DNA of 64,000 nt from Roridomyces roridus. Taxonomy: Eukaryota; Basidiomycota; Agaricomycetes; Agaricales; Mycenaceae. A program made the translations under genes and the position numbers. This document shows positions 42,970-54,330 of this stretch, one piece after another (positions within the stretch are counted from its first letter, which is position 1; every line of letters begins with the position of its first letter). The notes under the pieces are model-generated. The model was not told the DNA's origin. It searched no databases and worked only from the letters and a program-made list of their open reading frames with translations. Where the stretch lies: assembly GCA_029378245.1 (NCBI GenBank), contig JARKIF010000021.1:682001-746000 (forward strand), read 5' to 3'.

Positions 42970-45900
42970 ATGTCTTTCAACGACGAGAGCGAGCTCGGGG
43001 CCTGGCCTTCGAAGCAAAATAGAGCATGCGACGTGTGTCGGAGGCGAAAAAGTGAGTCAAGGACGGCCTTGCACAACGAATCACTCACTTTTTTCTACAA
43101 GCTAAATGTGAGTTTCCCGTACAGCAGAAAGGCTGCAACTGATCTCTCAGGCGAGGGCGCTCTTTTGCCTGGGTCCAAATGCGCTATCTGCGTAGCCGCG
43201 AATCTCGACTGCACGTACAAGGACTCCGCTCGGGTCTGTATATACTCTCTGCCATTGAATGACACTCACCGCCATTCAGAAACGTATCACGCAGAGGTGT
43301 GTTGCCGTTATTAATTCTCGAGATTTCACCAACGCATGCACAGTCGTCAAGTAGCTGACCTCGAGAAACGACTACGCGACTCCCAAGCCGTCGTCCGTAA
43401 CCTGCGCGCTCAGGTGGTTCAACTTCAGACAGAGCTCGACGTTGCTCGCTCGGAAGGGACTCTGGATTCCAGAGCCTCGTCCTCTGATGAGCATGCTTCC
43501 CCCGCAGCAGCTACCCCTCGCTCCGATCCCGGCAATGCTACGTTACACATATTACGTGCTGCGCTGCGCAACCTGATCACCCCACCTGCACCGAGCACAG
43601 AAGATCTTCGCGATGCCGAGCTGGACGAGAAGATGGCCGCTCTCCGCATGGATAGCCCGTTGTATGTCGGGAAAAGCAGCGGTGCCGTCCTCGTCGATGC
43701 CCTCCTCGTCGTCAAGGACGATGTCAAGCGTGAGGTACAGCGCACGTCGAGCAACCCACTGTCTCGTGGTATCGACGGAATGTGGGGCACTTCGACCAGG
43801 CGGCCAGAGTATTGGCTCGCGAAGCCGGTGAGTGGATCGCTTCAAAATTCCGTGTTTCTGCTGAGGCGTGCGTGCAGTGGACGAAGCTCAGGGACGATTT
43901 GACGCCCATTCATCCATATACGTTCCCTGCGCCTGACCTCGCCGCACATCTCATCGACCTGTATTTCTCTCGCGCGAACATCTACCTCCCTGTGTTGCAT
44001 CGCCCGACGTTCGAGCGTAGCGTCGCAAAAGGGGTGTATCTCTGGTGTGTCCGTTCTTTCGACACAGATAATGTGAATGACCTATCTGTGGTGCAGGGAT
44101 AACAGCTTCGCAGCGACGATGCTCCTAGTTTGTGCCATTGGGTCGCGGTACAGTGACGACCCGCGTGTTCTGTCGACACACGGGGAGCAACCGGGGCATT
44201 TGCATTGTGGATGGGAGTGGTTTAACCAGGTACGTGTCTAGTCAAAGTCTCATTAATTGGGCTCACACGCGGGACATAGGTCCCACCGGCGGGAAGACAT
44301 ATATTCGGTCAAGCAACGCTGTATGATCTACAGTACTACTGCGTTAGTTGTGCTTTCCGCTCGGTTTGGATGGTACTGAATCATATGAGACAGCTTGCCG
44401 TATATTTTCTCATGGGAGCCACCGCTCCACGAGCATCGTATATGCTCGTCGGTGTAGGACTGCGTCTAGCGCAGGTCAAACTGTGTTTTCTTTTCGTTGG
44501 TGACATCACTAACCGCGCCGTGTTCCAGGACGTCGGCGCTCACCGTCACACGACGCACGCGAAGGAACCCTTGGCAGAGCGCGAGCTTTGGAAGCGCGCG
44601 TTCTGGGTCCTAGTCTACCTTGACAGCTACTTTTCCACGCATCTCGGGCGGACCTGTGCTATTCAGTACGATGAGTGGGTTTGCACTTGATCTTATCCCA
44701 TACTCTTGTTGATTGAGCTTCAGCTTTGACGTCGACCCGCTGATTGAATGCGACGATGAGTATTGGGAGCATCCTACCCATCCTTTCATACAGCCGGCTG
44801 GTGTCCCGTCACGCATCGCGTTCTTCAATTCGCTCATAAGGCTCACTCATATCCTCGCGTTTACCCTCAAGATACTGGTGCGTCGGTCTCATGAGACACA
44901 TAACATCGGGAACTGAGCCCACGGACAGTTCTCGCTCAACAAAACACGTGGATTGCTCAGCGCAGACGACTGTGAGGGCTGGGAGGAACAGTTTGTCGCG
45001 GACCTCGACTCGGCATTGAATCGATGGCGAGAGGAAGTTCCGGAACATTGTGCGTTTACTTTGTGCTTCTACTACATCACTCTACTTACCGACCGTCCTT
45101 GCAGTAACCTGGGACCCAGCGCGTGCTGATGCGGTTAGTTTCCATCAATCCGTCGCACTGAACTGTGCCTTTTGCGGGCTCCAGATTTTGATTCATCGGT
45201 CGTTTATACCCGGAGTGCGTAATGCACCGAACACGTCGGTATGTGTCGCCTTGATACGCGGTGCCGACACTGAGCATTGCGCAGAGACTTCCCTCCCTCA
45301 CAGTCTGTACCAGCGCAGCACGTCTGTGCGCTGGTATGGTCGACGTACAGCGACAGAGGAACGGTGCGGAGCCAGTTGCGCTCAACACCGTCCGTCTCCA
45401 CTTGTCCTGCCAAACAAATTCTGATGACAAGTAACTGCAGAATGGCGTCTTCACCGCCGCTCTGATGCTCATCTTGAATGTGTGGATCGGGAGGCGGGAC
45501 GGTCACGGAGAGTCGGTGGATGTCCGTCGTGACACCGAGTATGTGAAGAAGTGTATTGAGGTGCTTCGCGTTTCTGAGCGTCGGTGTGTTTTTCAATTTC
45601 GTTCTCGATGCGAACGCTCACCGAATCAATGAATAGTTGGCAACATGCCGGAATTCTTTGGTACGTATCCTCCAGTGCTATATCGAAGACAAGCTGGTTC
45701 TGAAGGTCGTGAAATAGCGATGTCCTGACAGAGCTCATGTCTTTTGGCCAATTCCCTGACGACGCACAGCAGCAGCCCAACTTCAACAACAACCTACCAG
45801 ATGAGGTGTTGCGGTACATATTCAAGCCTCCGATACCCGGAGCGCCGCACCCGATGGATGGCTTGGAGGATTTACAGAGCTATCTGCAATTTGGGAGTCC

Positions 45901-46092
45901 GGGAGAGGGATCTGGAAATGTGGGGACTATGCCGGATATGGCGTTATCGGGGTCGGGTGAGACGTTTCCGATGTGGTTTGGGGCGGTTACGCCTTTGCAG
46001 TGAGTGGTTTCGTTTTCGAGGTTTATCAGTGTGAGCTCATGATGTGTAGGGGTGATGAGTGGGTTGCGTCGGAGGGGTCTTTCGGCGCGTAG
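42970..46092 (+). CDS. Zn2Cys6 fungal transcription factor
   Basis: Nuclear DNA-binding regulator. The zinc cluster is assembled from exon 1 (ACDVCRRRK, to 43051), a 6-nt microexon (43102-43107) and exon 3 (from 43151), giving CDVCRRRKTKCEGALLPGSK and CAICVAANLDC, with the full C-x2-C-x6-C-x9-C-x2-C-x6-C spacing. A coiled-coil dimerisation helix follows (VADLEKRLRDSQAVVRNLRA). The fungal-specific middle domain has RRPEYWLAKPW, YTFPAPDLAAHLIDLYFSRA, IYLPVLHRPTFER, HIFGQATLYDLQYYC and WKRAFWVLVYLDSYFSTHLG. Then come PAGVPSRIAFFNSLIRLTH and a Gln/Asn- and Pro-rich tail (FGQFPDDAQQQPNFNNN). The last intron (about 46001-46049) leads to a TAG at 46090. About ten introns all restore frame. Target genes are unknown; it lies between two STAND genes. 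Confidence 0.85.
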
Positions 46093-46600
46093 CAATGTTG
46101 TGCATCGTTGTTTAATCCACATCCACGGAGAATCATCTCCAGCACCCGCTGTTGCAATTTGGAGGAACGGGGTTCGATTTCTTGCTGAGGGTTTCTGCTG
46201 TGAGCTCCATATTACATTTTGTTTGGTGGTTTGTGTTGAGAACAGCCGTATATTTCTCCAACCTTCAATTTGTGTGTGCTCTGCAGGCCATGGCCAGATT
46301 TCCGTTGACCGTCTGTCGATAACGGGGTTCAATTCCGCGTTCGACTCATAGGGCCGACTGTTGCTCCCACTTTTTTCTTCCTGTTTTTGGAGGACCGCGG
46401 CCCTTCAACCACACATCAACTTGGATTTCAGACTTGTCAAATGCTTGAAGTGGGCAGCTCCGATTCCGGCGTGTTTGACCACGCTTCTTATTGATCCGGA
46501 GCGCGTTGACGCCGACCAGATGCATGTCGCACTTGTGTCGCACAGCATCTCACAGCCGGCTCTTCCCCACAGCCGAGTACTTAACCAGGCGGGGGGCTTT
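46030..46600 (+). repeat. tRNA-like SINE sequence
   Basis: B-box motifs GGTTCGATTTC (46171-46181) and GGTTCAATTCC (46326-46336), each after AACGG and followed by a Ctg/CGACTCAT segment and a T-run (CACTTTTTTCTTCC). More diverged than other copies. It overlaps the last exon region of the transcription factor and reaches the 5' side of the NACHT gene. Confidence 0.5.
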
Positions 46601-46611
46601 CCTCGCCGACC

Positions 46612-49600
46612 ATGTCCCAGCGCACCAGCCGCAGATTCAAGACGATTTCAGGGCTTTTCCGTCCACGCACTCCGCCGCTCTCCACCTCGTCATCTACCGC
46701 CCATCCGACTGCGCAACGATCGACCTCAGGTTCCAAGGACTTTGTTGTCAGTAACGCGGCTCTAGTACTAGACATCGTCGAAAAGCTCTCTGGTTTTGCT
46801 CAAACTATCCCGTTCATTGCTCCTGCGGCCGGTTTTCTCTCTCAGATCGTCAAGGCGTATCAGGTAGCTACAGTCACCACTACATCCTCGCGCAAGTACT
46901 TAAGGATGGTCAAGGAAGTTCGAGACACACAGGACGAGCGTGATGCTCTCCTGGGCGTAATAACTGGCATCAGCCAGGACCTTTGTGCCACCGTCCTGAG
47001 GATGGAGGCGACTGATCACCTGGATCTGGTCGGGCGTCTCAAGGTGGACATTGAGACTTATGCTCGGTCAGTCTCCATCTCATTCCACCGGCACTCACAT
47101 TCAAAACTTTTCAGATTGCTTGAAGAGAGCTTCAATTTTGTCAGCGAGTATGATCGATTGGGTGGAGCAACTCGGGCTGCCGCACGCCAACAATTCAAGA
47201 ACGAATTCAAGGATCTTCAACGCAAAATGGACTCGTTTGGAGCCCGCTTCCGCGTAATTTCTACAATCCGTTCTCTGCTTTGGATCTCATAACCCTCAGA
47301 ACAACCGTCTTGTGGACCTCGCGATTCATCAGAATGCGATAAAGGACACGCTCGATAGAGTTCACGACATGGCGTATGATTTCTCCCTTCGGTGTAGTCG
47401 TTCACTGATTCCTTCAAAGGGTTGAAAAGAAGCTCGAAGAATGGCTGCAGTCTCCGCCTGACATGCGTCAGAAACAGCACGAGATGCAGAAAATCCACAA
47501 GGCAGGGACTGGGGGGTGGTTTATTGAAGGGGGGCCGTTCATCGAATGGCAAGACAACGCGGGATCGTCGTGGATCCAGGGTGCCTGTACGTCCCATTCC
47601 ACCCGTTAAAGACTAATCTGACTGTATCCTAGCTGGAACGGGCAAAAGTGTGCTCAGGTTATATCTCCTCCTCCTCAGGTTCGTTTGTCTGATGACATCC
47701 TAGCTCTTCCATCATCCAGAAACTACTGGAGGACCAGCAGCTCTTCGCAGATCTGGGCAAACCCTTCGGTCTCGGCTTCTTTTATTTTGACTTCAAAGTC
47801 AAGGACGGAAACGCCGTGGAATCTGCGTTGCGACGGATTATCCTCCAACTCTCCGCCCAAGCTCCCCACCCCTTCCGTTCGCTAGATAGGTGCTACTGCC
47901 TGTCCCGTGGCCAAGCTCTACCAAACTACAGCGACCTCCAGCGAATATTGGCCGATTTGTTCAAGGAGATCGGACGAGTGTACATCGTTCTGGATGCGCT
48001 CGATGAATGCCCAGATGCCGAACTTGCGCAGCTCATAGCATCCATTTCCGTGCTGCGGAAGTGGACGCACACGCCACTGCATCTCATTTTCACTAGCCAA
48101 CCACGCTCCGTCTTCACAGAGTCGTTTGTCGACGTCCCCTCCGTCCTGCTTGAGCCAGAAGCGATACAAGCGGATATCAAGCTTTTTATCGCCAGCGAAT
48201 TGCGCGACAATCGCATGCTCAAGATCTGGGGCCGTCGTTCAGACGAAATCGTTGAGCGTGTACTGCTCATGAGCAATGGAATGTCAGTTTTACACACTTC
48301 AGTCTTCGAGACCTCTATTGACGGGAGGTTTTAGGTTCCGTCTAGCAGCCTGTCTTCTCTTCGAACTCTCTCGATGTAAACGCCAAACCGAGCTAGAAAA
48401 AACTCTAGCTAATCTCCCAAATGACCTGTTTGGCATTTACGACCGCTTCGTTGAAACCGTCCGCGAAGAAGATCTTGTGTACGTCACCGGAATCTTCCGT
48501 TGGCTCATCTACTCCGCCCAGGGTCTTGACCTGGCTGAGATTGCAGATGCCCTGGCGTTTGATTTTTCCGACCCCACTTGCTACATATACGACCCCGACT
48601 TGCAAGCAGATAATATGCAGGCAATTCCGGAGTGGGTGGAAGGCTTGACGACTGTGCGCGTGTACGACGGCAGGAAGACAATCTCACTTGCGCACGCCTC
48701 TGTTCAGGATTATCTATTTTCTGGCCGATTTACAGCCAAGTTCGGCTACGATTTAGGCCAAGGCCCATCCCACGGTTTCATTTCACACTCCTGCATCCAA
48801 TATCTTCTCTACTTCTCCGACCATCCTCTGGATGAAATTTTGCTCCGGAACCATCCAATGGCGGAATATGCGGCCGAGCGTTGGTGTCACCACCTTCTCC
48901 GCTCCAACGACCTAGCTGCGTTGTTCAAACACGCCGTCCGACTCTTGGAAGACGGAAGCCGCCAATACAAGACGCTGATCAACCTTCGTCAATACCGTAC
49001 CCCGCGTCTTCAGAGGAAGGAAGTTTATTATGGGGACTTGGGCAGCGCATGGGTGTGGACGAGCTCATCAACGCCGTCTGGGATTTCAGAATTCCATCCA
49101 GGAATGTATCCCCACGTACCTCCCCTCGTCGTTTGTTCGGAAGACGGCTATGTCGACGGCGCGCGTTGGCTGCTCGACCGTGGCATTGCGGATATCAACT
49201 TCCAAGACGCCGGGGGGTCTGCCCTGCACGCTGCCGCCACGCACAACCGCACGACCCTCGTCTCTCTGCTCCTCGAAAATGGCATCGACGTCAATGCGAA
49301 AGACGGGAGGGGCCGCACCGCGCTCGAAATTGCATGTGCTCAGAACAACACGGAGATCGCCCGCCTCCTTGTCGAGCAAGGCGCTGATGCCAATGCGATG
49401 ACGCCTTTTCTGGGAACCGCGCTGCAAACTGCGGCATGGGTGGGCAACGAAGAGATCGTCCAACTCTTGCTCGCACGGGGCGCCGATATTAACGCGCATG
49501 GGGATTACTTTGGCAGTGCTCTGCAAGCGGCGTCGAGTCGCGGAAATACAGACATTACTCGTCTTTTATTGGAGCTGGGCGCAGACTGCAATTCTGGAGG

Positions 49601-50909
49601 CGGGAATTACGGAAGTGCGCTTGCAGCGGCGTCGTTGAACGGTCACGTTGATCCAGTGCGCCTGCTTCTGAAGCATGGTGCGAATGTCAACCAGTCGAAC
49701 TTCTGGGGCGGATTCGTCCAGGCCGGAGAGCTGAGGCTTGGCGACCAAGTCGAACGGTTCCTTCTTTCGAATGGCGCCGATATCCGCGCGCAGATCCCGT
49801 TTCATGGCGATGCTCTTGAAGCGGCTTGTTCGACGGGTCGAATTGAGATCATCCGAACTCTCCTTCGGAGTGGAGTGGACGATGAGACGAGGGACAACGC
49901 TCTGTCTGTCGCAGCTGGTAGCGGGGACTTGGAGATGGTGCGACTCATATTCGACGGTGCCCAGGTCAATCTGAAGGCTGCATTGTACTCCGCGTGCAAG
50001 AACGGCCATTCAGAGGTTGCTCAGTTCTTACTGTCGAAGGGTGGGAAGACGACTGAGGCCATGTTGGAAACTGCCTCCGAAGAGGGTCACTTGGACGTCG
50101 TCCGGATCATCCTCGTCAACTTACCGCCCCAGGCAAAGACCAAGTGGGAGCATTTTAAATCCGCTCTGGCTGCCGCCGTCGAGAGCGGTGAGATCGAAGT
50201 CATTAATCTGCTCCTCGCGAATGGAGGGGCCTTCCCTGCGGACGAGGATTCTCTTGCAGAGCTATTGGACGATGCGTGCCACAATGACAACGTGGAAGTC
50301 GTTCAACTTCTGCTTGAGAAGGGAGCCGACGTCAATGGTAAAGTAGCATCTCCCTACAGAACTCCATTGCAGGCTGCGGCCTACAGCGGCACAATAGACG
50401 TATGCCGACTTCTCATAGAGCGGGGCGCTGACGTCAACTTCAAAGTCAATGATTCGTTTTCCAGCGCACTGCAAGAGGCAGCATCTTGGGGTCATGCTGA
50501 TATAATCAGATTGTTGATCGAGAATGGCGCGGATTTAAACGCACGGAGTGGAAAATATGGGACTGCGTTGCAAGCTGCCGTGTGTTCGAGCACGCGATCC
50601 ACGGAGGTCATGGATCTCCTACTCAACAACGGTGCCGATGTGAATGCGAGAGGAGGCGTGTATGAGACACCGTTGCAAGCCGCCGCCGCCATCGGCTTGG
50701 TGGATGTCGTGGGCTTGCTTCTTTCGAGAGGAGCGGACGTCAGTGTTCAAGGAGGAAAGTACGGGAGCGCGTTGGGCGCTGCTTCCGCTGGGAAGCATGC
50801 CGAAGTGGTAAGGATACTTCGCGAGCACGGAGCGGAAGCCGAATCGCCGGAGAACAAGAAATTGACCACTTCGTTGAAGGGTTTGTTTCGATCTGCAGGG
50901 TCTCGATAG
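46612..50909 (+). CDS. NACHT-ankyrin STAND protein
   Basis: Intact multi-exon gene. The N-terminus (about 200 residues; VLDIVEKLSGFAQTIPFIAP, LLGVITGISQDLC, LLEESFNFVSEYDRL) is all-helical and resembles the HeLo/MLKL-type four-helix bundles found before fungal NACHT domains; that is an inference. NACHT: Walker A GASGTGKSVL, assembled across two introns near 47590-47705; Walker B VYIVLDALDECPD (about 47980). Then LTSQPRS-like sensor region (LIFTSQPRSVF), and after the intron at about 48282 FRLAACLLFELSRCKRQTEL and SLAHASVQDYL. From about 49100 the C-terminus is some 15 ankyrin repeats (GSALHAAATHN, LLLENGIDVNAKDGRGRTAL) to the TAG at 50909. Such proteins are non-self sensors whose ankyrin part recognises a ligand and whose N-terminus signals, often to cell death. 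Confidence 0.87.
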
Positions 50910-51287
50910 TCCTGAATAATGTTGTAAAAAGCATGTGGTGTTCGAATATTTGCGAGATAGATTTCAAATTTGTATAAACGAAAGCCAGGAGCAAGACATA
51001 GACATTAGACAAGCGATGGGATTCTGGGAAGCGTGCAAGTCGAGAAGGTGACGGGCAGGGGAAAGGCAAATGCAGACTCCAGTCGTATCTTGCAATGCTT
51101 GAGAGAGTTCAGTCGACACGCGGGCACACTGGGGAGAACATTGATGGTGAAAGCAAAAGAGCGCATTTGCCCAACATTGAGCGAGTTGTTTGTACCTATG
51201 AGTATCCGGATCACGTCGAAATACGTGATCCGCTGTGCGCTGTCTTTTTGCTCTCATCCATCTTCCAGTCCACGCTCATATCCAGCC
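50910..51287. other. Short intergenic gap
   Basis: Nothing recognised apart from the 5' flank of the MYND gene. Confidence 0.4.
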
Positions 51288-52331
51288 ATGCAACTTGAAC
51301 GCGAACCTTCGATGAAGTTTACGCCAGCCTCTCAAGGCGACTCGTACGACAAGATGAGCCCGTGCAATCATTGCAACAAGTCTCCTGGAAAGAAGCCTTT
51401 TCCCGTGTGTGCTGGCTGCAAGGTAGTTATCCAAAAGCCGCTCCACATCGAGCAGGATCGAATAATTCATATCCAGGAGGCGTCTTTCTGCTCCACCGAA
51501 TGCCAGAAGAAAGCGTGGCCCCTTCACAAGTGCGTTCCCCGTCCCCTTGCACGACTGATTGTCTCATCGTCGGCAGAACGTTTTGCGGATGGCGAAAGAG
51601 ACGCATGGATGAGATGGCGAATGTCCCATCCTCAACCGACTTTCCATCTTTTCAAATCCGGAAACGGCTCATGGCGGACTTTATCGAGGTGCGTGCTTAC
51701 AATTCCACCACTGAGCGCAATATCCTATTCTTCTCAGGTCCACGAATGCACCTTCCCCAGCGGCTTCACCTCAGCTATCATCGCGGAAGGCGGCATCGAA
51801 AACTTCCCATACGACAAACGGTGTTTACTCGTCACATTACGCTACCGCCCCGACTGCCAGGAGAATCCTTCCGTCGCATTCAACGTGATTGGATCGCGCT
51901 GGGCTACCGAAGTCGAGCTCAAGTTGCAATATAACCGCGCCTGGGGCAAGTCGCCTATGGACATCCACGTGGACACGCGCATGCGCCAGGGAGATGCGGG
52001 CTACATCGCCATGTTCTGCGTTTACTTCATCATGGAGGACGACATGATCGGCGAGCTCTACCCGCAGACTCGGACGCAGTTCCAAGCACCCGGTGTTCTC
52101 GGCGTTCTTCAGCGTCAGCAGATGGCGGCCCTCGATCATAGCAAGTGGTTGAGCCGAGTGCAGGGGTTCGTGCGCGACGGGTTGGTAGTACATTCGCCCC
52201 GCCAACAGGCGCTTATCATGCAGCTGGGAAAGATGGAGATGGAGAAAGGAAAATGGGTGTGGGTGCAGCTGACCAAGGCCGAGCTGCTCAAGCACGGGTA
52301 TACGTCTGACTTTCCGGGATTCATGTTCTGA
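51288..52331 (+). CDS. MYND-type zinc finger protein
   Basis: Four exons with introns at about 51422-51477, 51531-51576 and 51689-51738. The N-terminal MYND zinc finger is assembled over the first introns: CNHCNKSPGKKPFPVCAGCK, then SFCSTECQKKAWPLHK, giving the C-x2-C...C-x2-C...C-x3-C...H set that mediates protein-protein contacts. The remaining 220 residues (FPSGFTSAIIAEGGIENFPY, AMFCVYFIMEDDMIGELYPQ, KWVWVQLTKAELLKHGYTSD) are of unknown function but typical of agaricomycete MYND proteins. No SET domain. Frame intact. Confidence 0.78.
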   Translation: MQLEREPSMKFTPASQGDSYDKMSPCNHCNKSPGKKPFPVCAGCKVVIQKPLHIEQDRIIHIQEASFCSTECQKKAWPLHKCVPRPLARLIVSSSAERFADGERDAWMRWRMSHPQPTFHLFKSGNGSWRTLSRCVLTIPPLSAISYSSQVHECTFPSGFTSAIIAEGGIENFPYDKRCLLVTLRYRPDCQENPSVAFNVIGSRWATEVELKLQYNRAWGKSPMDIHVDTRMRQGDAGYIAMFCVYFIMEDDMIGELYPQTRTQFQAPGVLGVLQRQQMAALDHSKWLSRVQGFVRDGLVVHSPRQQALIMQLGKMEMEKGKWVWVQLTKAELLKHGYTSDFPGFMF

Positions 52332-53210
52332 TTCTTCATGATGTGTGTGTGTATTGTTTTCTTGGAATTGAATGCTTTGTTTCTTCTGTTCTCAGTCCCT
52401 GTTGTTGCATTCGTGCCCAACCACGATCTCGACACGCACGAAGGAACCGTTTCTACCGGCGGACTGATTGCGCTACTTGAATTTCTTCCCGATTCAGCAG
52501 TTCGTTCCATTTTGATTCACTGCTTTGGCCGAGTCACTGTACATGGCTTCTTCAGGCACAGTTCCTGCTGGGGCGTCCGTTTACGATTTCCGTATTTTCT
52601 TTCTCCTGTGGTGATAATCTCCTCCAACAGGTTCGCTTCTCTTCAACCGACCTTCAACTTTGATCTCACAGTGTGACTTAGTCCGAGATCTGTTTCAAGC
52701 TAACATTATTAGGCTCGTCAGCTCCATGTACATTGCACCTAGAGAGAGGATGTACACGGCATCCGCAGTGTGTGGCCCACGCGCCGCAAGTCTAACTGGA
52801 AATCGGAAGTGGTGACAACGGGGTTCGACTCGCCGCTGATGCATGTGGGTTCCTTTTGATTGCCTCATTTTTTCGCCTGGGAATTGAACTGATATATTCG
52901 AACATGTATTCCGCACTGGTGTCCCCAAGGACAACTTCAGAGCCTAACACTTGGTCCTTCAGCCGGTCAATCTGAGCCTTCTATACATAGTCGACCAGTA
53001 GAAAAAGATGGTCGCGTAGGTCAAACTGGCCATGCACCGGATCGAACGGCGGCACGGCCATACAGGCCACAAATAGACAGTCTCTCCGACCAAACTCGAG
53101 TCGGCAATTGTTCAGATAAACCTCTTCACGGAGACTGGTGGTTTTGGGGTGGCTGCTGGTTAACTGCGAGGGAGTGCGGTCTGCGGTAGCAAATAGGGCC
53201 TCGATTCGTG
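52332..53210. other. Intergenic with one SINE copy
   Basis: No gene accepted. It includes the SINE at 52690-52890 and the promoter of the hydrophobin-like gene (TATAAG at 53213). Confidence 0.4.
52690..52890 (+). repeat. tRNA-like SINE copy
   Basis: B-box GGTTCGACTCG (52822-52832) after GACAACG, followed by CCGCTGATGCATGTGG, then TTCCTTTTGATTGCC and TTTTTTCGCCTGGG. The order is that of other copies. Confidence 0.55.
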
Positions 53211-53260
53211 CATATAAGAGTACCAAGACCTCCGTCCCTCATCCAAAACCAAAAGGAACC

Positions 53261-53543
53261 ATGCACTCAAACGCCATCGCTTCCCTTGGCCTGCTCCTCT
53301 TCGCTCCTGCAGCCATAGCCATAGCCATCTCCAGCTCTTCCTCTCCGCCTTGCTCCACTGGGGCCGGCCCCGCCTCCCCATCATGCACCACCAAGCCTCC
53401 TCCCGCTTGCAGCAAAGGATATACACCAGAATGCTGCATCAACGTCACCCAATGCCCATAACTTCCAGTCGGTGTGCGCTGGGCTCCAGACGTGCTGCGT
53501 CGCCGCTGGTACTGGCAATGGGGAGGTGGATACTTGCGCATGA
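53261..53543 (+). pseudogene. Hydrophobin-like secreted protein 1, internal deletion
   Basis: Signal peptide MHSNAIASLGLLLFAPAAIA, a Ser/Pro linker, then a cysteine array: ACSKGYTPECCINVTQC, then, after a frame change, VCAGLQTCCVAAGTGNGEVD and TCA. The pattern C-x7-CC...C-x5-CC-x12-C is hydrophobin-like (class I has x5 before the second CC). Compared with the downstream paralogue, about 30-45 nt around the third cysteine are missing and the frame meets TAA at 53459-53461. Hydrophobins coat aerial hyphae and fruiting bodies; this copy is unlikely to be functional. Confidence 0.6.
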
Positions 53544-53881
53544 CTGGGTGGACCGTGGTTCGTTCAGATTGCGGTACCTATATTGTTCAACTTGCTAGGT
53601 ACAATTTCCAGTGGTATTAGGACCGATAAATACATGCTAATTTTGAACATCTTCGAGATCGCCAAGACTGGCTTCTGCCGGACGGAAGCTCCCAACATGA
53701 GTCAAATTGTCTTTCTCTGAGAGAGGGATGAGCTAGCGGCTAACTACGACGGAGTCCTGTCAATGTTAGCAAATAGGTGTTTGTGGCTAAAACCGCCCCC
53801 CCCCCCCAGTTTCCTCGGGGTGCTTAAAAGAAGGCTTTGTTCACTCTTTTATGTCCACAGCCCTCTTGTGAAGACGAAACC

Positions 53882-54330
53882 ATGCATTCCACTATCGTCC
53901 TTACATTGGCCGTTTTCTCCAGCATGGCAATAGCCACCTCCAGCTCCGCTTCTCCCTCTTGCAGCGGAGGCCCCGCTTCCCCTTCGTCTCGAGCAAACCT
54001 CCTGCTCCAGCTTGCAGTACCGGAAATGTGCCGGAATGCTGCTTTTCCATCACCGGAGGGACGGGAATTTCCTGTACGCCTGCATTGCCTGCCCCCAACA
54101 AGAACAACTTCCAGAACATCTGTGGCGCGCTCGAACCGTGTTGCGTACCTGCGGGAGAAATAGGGAATGGGGATGTTATTTCTTGTGTCGAATTACATCG
54201 TGCTAGTCGTGGAGGTACAAACTGCCCTTCCTCGAACCCTGGAGTGCGGATCAATTTAATATCTCGTGGCCAGCTTATAATTGCATTTTTTGCGTTGGAT
54301 TTGAAACAGATGGCTTGTGTCAAAAAATGA
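53882..54330 (+). pseudogene. Hydrophobin-like secreted protein 2, frame break
   Basis: Signal peptide MHSTIVLTLAVFSSMAIATS and CSGGPASPS in one frame; the cysteine array (APACSTGNVPECC, GISC, NNFQNICGALEPCC, GNGDVISC) in the next. The shift lies at about 53985-53995, and a single-base change reconciles it with copy 1 (...TKPPPACSKG). Spacing is C-x7-CC-x10-C-x15-C-x5-CC-x13-C, intermediate between hydrophobin classes. The end of the gene is unclear because the frame runs on to 54330 past the last cysteine. Tandem with copy 1 (same strand, 340 bp apart), sharing AGCAAATAGG in the promoter. Confidence 0.55.

Noticed and set aside
42898..42970. Upstream start for the transcription factor
   Set aside because: The frame is open from 42898 but no ATG precedes 42970 with a better context, and the 42970 start gives the usual short N-terminus before the zinc cluster.
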